Below are positions 54,806 to 64,000 of a stretch of DNA of 64,000 bases, in pieces. Source of the stretch: Gautieria morchelliformis (Eukaryota; Basidiomycota; Agaricomycetes; Gomphales; Gomphaceae); the NCBI GenBank assembly GCA_015179125.1, contig WHVA01000573.1:1-64000 (forward strand). Reading direction: 5' to 3'. The translations under genes were made by a program, and so were the position numbers. Numbering within the stretch: the first letter of the stretch is position 1; every line of letters begins with the position of its first letter. The notes beneath the pieces were generated by a model. That model searched no databases, had not been told where the DNA came from, and worked only from the letters and a program-made list of their open reading frames with translations.

Positions 54806-55027
54806 TGTTAGTAATCGGGACGATGACACCGCCGAGGCAGAGCCGGCACGCATTTAGCCGGAGGTTCGAGATCGCTCTCGACCCCGGGTTGCTGGTGCAC
54901 CGGCATCGCATCGGCACAGCAGCTCGAAGAGATTGGTAATACAATGGACATCATATTTTGTATATAAGGCAGAACGATCTTGTACAGATCATAGAATATC
55001 AGATCATTATATCTCCTTCGTCCCACA
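54806..55027 (+). repeat. Copia-2 3' LTR
   Basis: 222 bp, preceded by the polypurine tract GAGGGGGAG and followed by the GTTCT target duplication. Confidence 0.94.
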
Positions 55028-55146
55028 GTTCTCAGGGTATCGGACTCAACGCAATCGTGCATTAGGTTAACTATTCGTGGAATGACCCAAGTAGATATAT
55101 GCAGGACATGCGTTCATTTCCCAAACTCTGATTCTAGATGGCGTCC

Positions 55147-55430
55147 CATACTGTCGGAGCTAGTGTCGGTACTTAGTAGGTCTCGTGGCTCCACAGATGG
55201 ATATATCTAATATCCTTTTAAAGAACTGTAAGTAGATCAATTTGTCATAACAAGCCTTTTTAAGATCTCCTTTTTCTGCAACCTTTTTTATGGCATTATT
55301 ATACAGTAAAATCAGGAATTAAATTTCTTACATTATTATCTCTCAGCATAAAAAAATGCATGTTAAAAGCAACCCATGAGAACTACACTCCAAGTCATTG
55401 GAACAACTTTGATAGATGTTCTTAGAATAA
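55147..55430. other. Intergenic gap
   Basis: Non-coding AT-rich stretch between the right arm and the LTR-like repeat. Nothing recognised. Confidence 0.5.
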
Positions 55431-56094
55431 TGTTAAGGCCATGCAGCTCAACCAACTCCACCACCTCTGCCCCACCTCCACGTCACTTCCACACCACCTC
55501 CGACTCTATTCTGCAACATCCACAACCCTCGACCCTCGACCCTTGACTCCCTTTGTTCCTTCTGCACCCCCTTTGGACTCTATTCATCAGCCCTCTGTAA
55601 TTGACCCTTAGCACAGCAGGATGCCAAGTCGGGAACATCAGGAGTCCTGTTTGTTCTGATGTCCATTAGACTTACATTCCCCTTGTTCTTTTGCCTATTG
55701 GTCTTGACTCTACCCTGCACCCCCTTGTAGTTCTCTTGTTCCACATTAGTTAGTTACTCTGTTTGTTATAGATACTTCCGCTTGCACCAGAATTGCTTAC
55801 GCTTGCCTCATTACTTGTTGTTCCAGCTCTTTGCATAAAACCCAGTCATGTATGCTCTCTGTTTCTGCAATGAGATAATTGAGTTCAATAAGTGATTCCC
55901 TCTGCACTGTCTCCTGTTCTCAAGATCTCTGATCTCTGTCTTTCCACCTTCCAAACTTGGGTCTTCTGACTTCTGACATCTGACCTCCGACATTCGACTT
56001 AGCTTGATTCTTGAACCCTTCTCTCCTCCATCTCTTCCAACTTCTGACTTCTATTCTGAAATACTTAGGATGATAGTTCATTGGGGGTGCAACA
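55431..56094 (-). repeat. LTR-like repeat, inverted relative of the solo LTR at 33.6 kb
   Basis: Read on the minus strand, TGTTGCACCCCCAATGAACT matches 33624 onward, and similarity continues through GGGTTTTATGCAAAGAGCTG-AACAACAAGTAAT-type stretches to GGCCTTAACA, the counterpart of the solo LTR's end. It is non-coding and diverged. No target duplication is visible and its outer end is truncated compared with the other copy. Old. Confidence 0.7.
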
Positions 56095-57248
56095 TGTAGT
56101 AAAAGTTCTTCAATAGATTGGACTGGGGATATTAGAGGAAAGCTCGATGATGCTTCCAGGGGAACGGCGGGCGTGATAGACGTTCAGAAAGTAACTCGGT
56201 GGGACTATACTACGTATTGTAGTGTACAAATATCTTGGTAACCTGTGCCACTTATGCTAGAGCGACAGTGAGTGTTACTATGGACTCAGGCTGAGAGGGA
56301 TGCAATGTTGGACAGAGATAGCTGTCTAATTATTCAATGTACATGGATAGTTACTTTATACTACTCGGAACACTAGCTAGTAGGTATTTGTCATAATCCT
56401 ATTCCAAAACACTACTATCAGTTTACTTTACCCCATCCAATCCTTCCCACCTGCGACACGTCGGTGCCACTGATCCTCAGCTCCTCACTAGAACCCACAC
56501 ACGTCTGCATGACACACCACGATGTTTCCATTTCCCTGCCGACTCAACCCTGATCCAGTACCCGCGGATTCGAGACAAATCCCGAGCCCGAGGCGCATTG
56601 ATCCACGGAGGAGCTAGAGGCTGAGCCGCATCTTCATATATCTTCCATATGTCTTTCTTTCCTAAATCAATGTTTCTGATATATATGACTACCTACATCC
56701 CTCCCCATTCGATAGACTAGCATCTTAGCCACCGCTGCCTCCGGACCACCGTACCCCCGAGTCCAGACACTTGAATCGATCCACACGTCCCCCTCCGCTC
56801 TTCGTGCCGCAGAACACCTCATAGATAGATAAATAGTTCAACATGTGTATCCACATTCTCCAGTCAATCAGTACTCATTTATCTTGGGAGTTATTGAACA
56901 CCTCACTGCGCATATACTGTGTAACTGCTGTTCGAGATATACACATACGGTGTATACTCGACCCCTCTATTTTCTACTCTATTCGACTTCTATTCGAAGT
57001 CTGAATTATATTGCTACCTAAGCTCATCGTCAACAAACTCTTAATCTTTCTACAGTATTGAGATTGACTGTGGAGTGTGAAGGGGTGTGTACATGTGAGC
57101 AAACGGCAGAATGGACGGGGATGGATGCCCGGGGTTATGGCCAGGGTGGAGTTGAGTCATGGGGATGCGTCGTACCTAAATATACTATAGAATTGATGGG
57201 GCATATAGAGATGGAGTGGGAAGATGGAGCCAAGTAACGGGGCGAGTA
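56095..57248. other. Intergenic, no gene recognised
   Basis: Non-coding; pyrimidine-rich around 56400-56830. No frames with family resemblance. Confidence 0.45.
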
Positions 57249-57641
57249 TCAGCTAGGAATGAGGAGTGGGGGAAGTGGTGTGTAAGCGCGCAGGTGGGAT
57301 CGGTTCGGGGCTGGTGATTCGTCTCGGGTTTCACAACACAACACACAAGTTGGAGCCACTGTCCTTTTAGATCCGGTGCATGACGGCAAAGGGGCCATTG
57401 TGCAGGATGATGGCCCCACTATGGGTTGTGGGGCTGCTGCTCCCCCTTGCTTTGCAGTTGCGAATTTGTTTTGTAGGGCCTGGAGTTGTTTCCCCAGGTC
57501 TACCACAGATTGGTCAAGTTCTACTGCCTTGTGATAACATACGTGACAAGCCACACATCTTACACTTTTTTGAACTTCCAGCAACTGTTTGCCCAGCAAA
57601 CAGCTGAAGAGTGGTTCCGGCAGTATCTTGGACAAGATCAC
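57249..57641 (-). repeat. Dispersed repeat with gag-like coiled-coil frame
   Basis: Minus-strand frame of 130 residues containing VDLGKQLQALQNKFATAKQ and a C-x2-C-type pair (CVACHVC). The part 57377-57500 matches 14890-15012 inverted, with long identical runs. The heptad pattern and repeat nature suggest a fragment of a retroelement structural protein, but no diagnostic domain is present. Confidence 0.55.
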
Positions 57642-57659
57642 TGTGCTGATGATTAGAAA

Positions 57660-60600
57660 ATTGTCAGAAAACGAATGTGGTACAGCATACTACATTTGAC
57701 TGTGTGCTTGCGATATACCCGCCCAGTCGAACAACGCGATCAAGTAGTTGGTGCAACAAAACCCTGGTGCAGCCTAGTGATACCTCAGTTGATGCTACCT
57801 TAGGCTCAGAGCCCAAGGAAGTAGAAGATGGCGAAGTCATAGACCTCACTGCACCTGTCCTAGCACCGAAGGACGTAGACACCTTCAATCATGTGTTAAC
57901 GAGCATGGACGAAGCAGACAAACAGGATGGGGACAAGTCAGTATCCCCATCCTGCTCTCCCCCGCCTCTTGACAAGGGAAAAGGTTGAGCCAAATCACCT
58001 TTAAGCAACGATGAAGGCTTGGCATCTGACTGGATGTTGTGACAAGTAAAGAACCGCAATGCAGCCCCCCGGCCGAAAGATCGGATAACCGCTATTCCTC
58101 CAAAGGAACAACGTTGAGCACCTGATGACAGTCAGGACTCGGAATACTCGAGCTTGAGTCAAAAGAGCTCAAGGATAAACATCGCTGATGAAACAACAGT
58201 AGCAGTGGGGCTGAATACCCAGCTGCACAGAGCAACCCAGTGAATCGGACACACCAATGTGAGGAAGGAGCAGATAGGCTGTGAGGAAGGAGCAGATAGG
58301 CTGTGAGCTGTCAAACATGGCAGATGGAATTGCCAGCATAGTCACGAGGGCACGCGGACTAGCAAAATAACTCATGGGTCTACAGGCCTCGCTGACCGAG
58401 TCCTGTGTGCATGTGCGCAAGAGCAATACAGAGATTGCCAGCGTGAGAGCAACACTAAAAGCTCTTGAGGACAAGAATGAATGCCGCTACCATTGAGGCT
58501 TGCGCCTCGCGACAGACAGTGGACACGAAAACGCAGCTGAGGAGCAGCATGAGGCACAAAACCGGTGATGAATGCTGCTACCGACCATGCCATCCTGTCC
58601 ATGCAGGATGCATGGTTCAGAAATGAACCGAGGAACAAAGGGGCCTACATGGCACCAGTGCATGATGGCAAAACCATCCAACAGGCAATCCATGAGCAGG
58701 TGGCCTTGGAGATTGACTCTGAAGACACAGCTGCGAGCCTGGAGCTCGAGGTAGAACACTGGCAATGGAAAGAAGTGCAAGCCACCCGTCGCCATACATG
58801 TGCCCTGGAGCTGCGCAAGCAGCGCACCGAAGAGGCGGTGAATCGAGCGCAGACCACCAAGCTGCTGAACGAACAGCAGGAACATGTTGTTCAGGAAGCC
58901 AGACAGGCACATGCCACTCTTTCGAGAAGACTACGGGTCCAGAATGCAGGATTGATGGGGGATACCTGACATTAATCCCCGTGCAGCAGTGAGCAGATAG
59001 ACACTGCTATGCCATGCACAGCTGTGCAGCTGCACGAAAGGTCTGTTGCCTTGACTGAGGGTCAAGGCATTCCGGACAAGATTGAGGGTCCACAGGAGCC
59101 ATATGATGGCATCACATGGATGATCCATGTAGTGCTCACGGATGCCGCAGACATGGACCCAGAAAGGCCTGTTCTCACGATGGCTGGCGTAAAGCTGGTG
59201 CACCCTGAGCCATGTGCCAGAGGTTCGGACCTCGAAGAATTCGAGGGATTCGTGGCCAGCATCTTGAGATGGCTCAAGATGAATTTCCTATTAGGGCCAA
59301 CCATTGTGCAGATGCAGGTAGATTACCTGGGCGCTCGCCTACCAGGTGAAGCCCAAGAATGGTTCATCTGAAACGTCGAGCGTTTCAATTGTCAGGTCCC
59401 TGAATGGACCTTGGAAATGGCAATGCAAGGGTTGCATAAGAGATTCATGCACACCATAACATATCACCGCGCGTTGAATAAGTTCAACACGGCTGTGCAA
59501 GGCACAAAAACCGTTCAGGAGATGCTGAACGAGCTGATGAAATACTCAGCACGGATTATACAGCCGCGCAATGAATACACACTCTGGAGATGGTTTGTAT
59601 CAGGATTGGGTGAGACATTGTGCAATGAAGTCCTAAAAAAGGGCTACAACTCCGAGTCCAGCTCGATCGAGCAGCTCTTTGAAGCTGCCCATATGCGATG
59701 CAACTCGTCCGAGCTCACAACAGTCTGCAGCCAACGAACACAGTCGCGACGTGGAAGACCCATGCCGAAAGGAGTGAGACAAGCAGTGAATGCCGCCGCC
59801 AGCCATCCCGGTCGAACAGGACGTAATGTTCGGGAACGAACCTCAAGAGCAACCAGCTGCCCCAACGGACAGCCGTAAAATGATCCAACAGATCGTTAGG
59901 GATCAGGTCGCCTCAGAGCCTGACTCTGAAACGACGACCGAGAGCTTAGAGCTCGAAGTCGCACACTGGCAGCGTAAAGAAGCCACAGCTGCGCGCCGCC
60001 ACACATGGGCACTCGAGCTACTAGCGAAAAACGCTGAAGAGACAGTGGCCCACAGCCACACCACTCAGCTGCCCGACGAGCAGCTCACGCAAGCCGTACA
60101 AGGCACACGGCAGGCGCGCGCAGCCTACAACAGCAGGCTATGGATCTGCAACGCGGGAATGACTGGGGACACCAGGCACAAAATGCCCCTGGGACCGAGA
60201 GCACATAATGCTCCCGATCCCGAGCCCGATCCGGGCCCGGGGCCCATCAGGGAATATAACAGCCTGTCCCGCACGGCATCACAACCGAGCAAGTGATCCA
60301 TGGCCCCAACGGAAGGCCAGGGAATCCCTGACCATGCCGATGTCGTACCAATGGAGCCGTACGATGGGATCACACGGATTATCCGCGTGGTGTTAGCAGA
60401 CGCCGCGGACACAGACCCAGAGAAGTCTGTGCTAGCGAAAGCCGGCGTAAAATTGGCCCACCCCGAGCCATATGTTGGGGGATCTGACCTCGAAGAGTTT
60501 GAAATCTTCGTGGCAGCCATCCTACGATGGCTAAAAATGAATTGCCTCCTAGGGCCAGCCAGCATTGACATGCAGGTCAGCTATGTGGGCACTTGCCTCA

Positions 60601-63110
60601 CCGGCGAAGCCCAGGAGTGGTTCCTTCGAAACGGGGAACGCTTCGATCGCCAGGTCCGCAGCTGGATGCTGGAAACCGTGATGCAAGGCCTTCAAAAAAG
60701 GTTCCTGCACACACTGACATACCATCACGCATCGAATAAATTCGACGCGGTCATGCAAGGCATGAAAACCGTTCAGGAGATGCTGAACGAGCTCACGAAA
60801 TACGGGGCACGTATGATACAGCCGCCAGACGAGTATACGTTCCGGAGACGGTTCATATCGGCGCTGTGCGAAACGCTGCGCAACGAGGTCCTCAAAAAGG
60901 GCTATAATGCTGAGAGCAGCTCAATAGAGCAACTCTTCGAGATGGCCCGGATGATTGAGGAGGCATCCCGATACAACATGGGGATGCGCCGTGCAGAAAG
61001 CGCAGCAGCAATGGCAAGTGCTGCCCAGCTCACAGGGAGCAAGCCGTTGACACAAACGGGCCTGACCAGGCCCAGCCTGTTCGCAAGAAGCGGAACAGGA
61101 CAACGGCTACCGCCCTCATGCCCAGCACAAGCTGGACGCCCACCTGAAGCTAAACAGCCTCAAGCGTCAGGGTCGTCCCCACGACCTGCCCCACCGACGA
61201 AAATGTCGGGCCAGCCTAACGATAGGCCCAGCGGCAGCCAAAGCAACACCACATGCTTTGAATGCGGCCAACCTGGCCACAAGAAGGCAGAGTGCCCCCG
61301 GCTTATGTCCGGTATAAGGACAGCGGCCGTGAGGCACGACGATGAAGCTGAGGATCCGGAAACGGATCTCGGTCAAAATTCTCTTCAACAAATTGAAGAA
61401 GAGGGGGAGGGTGATCCCCAACCCAACGACACTCTGGACAACGGAGATGCGTCCACTGAAGAATGGGACCCAGAGCCGTCCCAATACTATGAATCGGACG
61501 AGGAGGTGGAAGACACCACCTACAGGTCCAGCGCGATCAGATTCGCACTGGAAGACGAAACTTCCACGAAGGTTATGGCAGCACGCACATCGGTCATGCC
61601 AGACAAGGCGGCCGAGCCGGTGTATCACCACCAAAGCAAACACAGGACGCGGTCAACGTGTCCGCGCCGTACCCTATCGGGGTACTGGGAAATAAACGGC
61701 GTAAAAGCCCACTGCCTGCTAGATAGCGGCAGCGAAGGGGTACTGCTGTCCCCCGAATTCATGCGAGCTACAGGGATGAAGACATTCTCCCTGGAGCAAC
61801 CAATCGCGCTGCAGCTAGCCTGCATAGGCAGCTGTTCCACGATCAACTATGGAACGAACACGACCATCAAGTTTGGTCGTGGGACATATGACAAATATTT
61901 CGACGTAGCAAACGTCGAATATTACGACGCGATCTTAGGGACACTGTTCCTAAGGAGATTCAGCATAACCCTGGACTTCTCGAGCCCAGGGACGATTCGC
62001 AAGGGAAACGAAGTGATCCCCACGGGCAAGGTCTCATTCGACGACGACGAATCGAAGAACGAGGACAAAGGGCCACGGGTGAGCATGATCACCCAGGCGC
62101 CGAAGCCGAACCTGGCTCATTGAAGCCAGGAGGACGAGTCGCGGGACGACTCGTCCTCGAACTCACCCTACAGCCGTAGGGAGAGACGCTCTCACCTAAC
62201 AGTGAAAGCGATGGGAAAGAGGAAAGCGGGCCCGCGCGCCGTGGGACCTAATAGACGCCAACAGCGCCTAATAGCATCTAAGCCAACCACTACCATCATC
62301 CTCACGGATGATGACCTTCCTCGCCTCGGCGAGGAATGGATGGAAAGAATCACTGACCTAGTCAGTGGAATTCCATTAGAACTCCAGCCACTACGGGAGA
62401 TCAACCATGAGATCAACCTCATCTATCCCAACAAGCACATGCGGTATCGACTACCGAAATGCCCTGAACACTTCCGAGAGGAACTGTCGGCTAAGATAGA
62501 ATGATACACCACTGCAAAGTGGTGGATTCCGGCAGTAGCGCAGCAGGCAGTGCCCATGCTGTGTGTGCCGAAGAAGAATGGTATGTTGAGAACCGTCTTC
62601 GATCTGCGCCAGCAGAACGAGAACACGGTGAAGGACGTCACGCCTTTCCCGGATCAAGATATCATACCCAGCGACATGGCTCACTGCCGATATCGAACAA
62701 AACTCGATATGTCAGAAGCATACGAGCAGATCCGGATCCATCCGGATCACGTTGCAAAGACAGCCTTTGCCACGATCCTTGGCACCTTCAGGAGCCAGGT
62801 GATACAGATGGGGGACTGTAACACCCCATAAACATTCCAACAGCTGATGCCAGCCATTTTCCGTGACTGCATAGGTCGCTTCATCCATGTATACATGGAC
62901 GACATCTTCGTATTCTCACTCTCAATCCAAGAGCATGAAGAGCACCTCTACATCGTCTTTGACAGACTGAGGAAGAATCACCTCTTTCTGAGCAAGAAAA
63001 GGTGGACCTCTACTCCATCCGAATGGAGTGTCTCGGCCATATGATCGATGGCCGAGGGGTACATGCCAACGAGGACAAGATGCAATGCATCCGCGAGTGG
63101 CGCAGGCCAC
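57660..63110 (+). mobile_element. Ty3/gypsy-type fossil with two gag-like regions
   Basis: Two successive gag-like regions of one family lie head to tail: about 58560-59700 and about 59780-61300, each with a Gln/Glu-rich helical part followed by a matrix/capsid-like part (LGP...MQV-Y-G--L-GEAQEWF). The second continues with a zinc knuckle CFECGQPGHKKAEC (about 61257-61298), an aspartic protease motif LLDSGSEGVLLS (about 61718-61753) and the start of reverse transcriptase (VPKKNGMLRTVFDLRQQN, then VYMDDIFVF at about 62889-62915). The rest of Pol is missing because another element begins at 63111. Broken in many places, and the first gag region is the more decayed. No LTR pair was identified. 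Confidence 0.82.
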
Positions 63111-63670
63111 TGTAAGGACCCGGCCTTTGGCCGGCTACTTACCGGTAGAACCTTCTTCCGAGCCCGAGCCTTGTGATATTCATGCCCGAGTACATATGAT
63201 ACTTATCCGTGCCCGAGCCCGATCCCGAGCTTGAACTCATATCCGACCTTGATCCCATGCCCGTATCCCCTTAGTTACTGATTCCGCTCCATCACGCATC
63301 ATTCGTATATTACCTCGCCCTGACCTCGGTCTCCTGACCGCGCCCTGACCTCCACTAATCTGTTCGCCCCTGACTTGCACCTCGTCCGTATATAACCCCT
63401 TGTATGCATTCCTACTCCTCAGTCTGAAAATCAACTATCGTGTCCCTTCGATCCCTAGCTAGTTTCTACGCCTCGCCTCTTAAGCTAGAACCTCGCCTCT
63501 TATTCGTTTACCTCCGAAATTGGGACTCGTGCGTAGGGTCGGCGCAGCACATAAGCTGAAGCCAAGTCCCTCTCCGACTTCCCCATCCAAACCTCGCCCT
63601 GTAACCTCGGACCTTGACTCGGGTTTCGTCCCCGACCTCGGTCAACCTTACGACGGATCGTATCGTAACA
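63111..63670 (+). repeat. Probable 5' LTR, 560 bp
   Basis: Begins TGTAAGGACCCGG exactly where reverse transcriptase similarity stops and ends CGTAACA shortly before the Gag start. Rich in CCCGAGCCCGA-like words (63150-63250). The partner LTR would lie beyond the window. Confidence 0.6.
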
Positions 63671-64000
63671 GTATTTTCAGACTGCTTACACCCTACGTAT
63701 CCCTTTTTTTCACGATGTCCATGATAACTCGTTCTCGCACCCTTCGGGGTATCTCAGAACAGCGACGTTTCTCGGAAGCCCCCGATGACTCACCCCCGTC
63801 CCCGGGGATACCCCTCGCAGACCGCGCCGAGCCTAGTAACAAAGGCAAAGGTAGGGCTAACCTCGGTGACCCTTCAGGTGATCCAGGTGATGGCTCTAGA
63901 AGTTCTGACAACGATCGGGACCTCCCCAACCTTCCGCCCGAGGACCTCGGTGACCTCGAGGACAACGAGCTTATGCGTCGAGTGTTCATCAAACTCGCGA
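63111..64000 (+). mobile_element. Second LTR element nested in the gypsy fossil (runs off window)
   Basis: A probable 5' LTR (63111-63670, TG...CA) cuts the reverse transcriptase region of the preceding element. An open frame starts at 63715 (MSMITRSRTLRGISEQRRFS) and is still open at the window end. It is acidic and Asp/Gly/Pro-rich, like Gag N-termini of basidiomycete Ty3/gypsy elements. Only the first part is visible, so whole or broken cannot be judged. Younger than its host element because it is nested in it. Confidence 0.68.

Larger units (their letters stand above)
50535..55027 (+). mobile_element. Copia-2, LTR retrotransposon (same family as Copia-1)
   Basis: A 4.5-kb fossil with 222-bp LTRs (TG...CA) differing at about two positions, flanked by GTTCT on both sides (50530-50534 and 55028-55032). 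Parts: tRNA-iMet-type primer site next to the 5' LTR; Gag with zinc knuckle (about 51515-51560); protease motif WLADSAATTHI (about 51701-51733); integrase; reverse transcriptase with YVDDFGLFA (about 53836-53862); RNase H; and a G-rich polypurine tract before the 3' LTR. It is broken in about three places. DNA and protein are very similar to Copia-1, but the LTRs of the two copies differ more from each other than within each pair, so they are separate insertions. Young, slightly older than Copia-1 by LTR divergence. Confidence 0.95.
49965..55146 (-). repeat. Inverted duplication, right arm (split by Copia-2)
   Basis: Counterpart of 48405-49143. 49965-50534 and 55033-55146 are continuous without the Copia element and its target duplication. 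It ends at ATGGCGTCC (55138-55146), the start of the zinc-finger coding sequence, after which similarity is lost. The arm therefore holds a second copy of the promoter with no gene behind it. Confidence 0.82.

Noticed and set aside
55431-56094. Calling this a second solo LTR with a target duplication
   Set aside because: It is homologous to the 33.6-kb LTR, but its flanks do not match each other and one end is truncated, so only repeat status is claimed.
1-64000. tRNA, rRNA and CRISPR
   Set aside because: No cloverleaf with a GGTTCGA-type arm was found by eye, there are no rRNA-like blocks, and no regularly spaced repeats; the window is eukaryotic.

Overview
The window is nuclear DNA of a mushroom-forming basidiomycete (Agaricomycetes). 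The evidence is many 40-60 base introns with GTATGT/GTGAGT donors and CTAAC/CTGAC branch sites, and gene families expanded in that group: a DUF6534-type membrane protein, F-box proteins, an alpha-type kinase with N-terminal zinc ribbons, and an NB-ARC/TPR protein. Gene density is low and roughly half of the 64 kb is mobile DNA. No rRNA, tRNA or CRISPR was seen.

Layout. 1-3811: 3' portion of a Helitron, entering from the left edge. 4.1-5.4 kb: 5' fragment of a related Helitron, joined directly to an inverted fragment of an F-box gene (5418-6060). 7.6-13.0 kb: an alpha-kinase gene with a two-gene PIF/Harbinger-like DNA transposon inside one intron. 13-16.5 kb: foldback element, dispersed repeats and a 5'-truncated LINE. 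16.5-22.2 kb: a second, longer Helitron carrying a TA-flanked MITE in its helicase gene. 23.6-28.1 kb: a Copia LTR element (minus strand) with matching LTRs and a target duplication. 28.2-30.1 kb: DUF6534 gene. 32-35.6 kb: a decayed NB-ARC/TPR (NLR-like) gene invaded three times. 35.7-36.7 kb: unrecognised multi-exon gene with a tandem duplication. 38.3-43.5 kb: two co-directional, apparently intact genes, a condensation-like acyltransferase and an NRPS-like adenylation protein. 43.9-45.7 kb: F-box pseudogene related to the fragment at 5.4 kb. 46.5-48.4 kb: zinc-finger gene (minus). 48.4-55.1 kb: inverted duplication of that gene's upstream region, its right arm split by a second Copia copy. 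55.4-57.6 kb: repeat remnants. 57.7-64 kb: Gypsy-type fossils, one nested in another.

Function. The clearest host functions are the kinase, the DUF6534 protein, the zinc-finger protein and the acyltransferase/adenylation pair, which could make a small acyl- or amino-acid-derived metabolite; that is inferred from domains and adjacency. Points most worth a second look are the transposon-bearing intron of the kinase gene, the Helitron/F-box junction, the acyltransferase/adenylation pair, and the promoter duplication split by Copia. Gene models were built by eye from frames, splice signals and family motifs.
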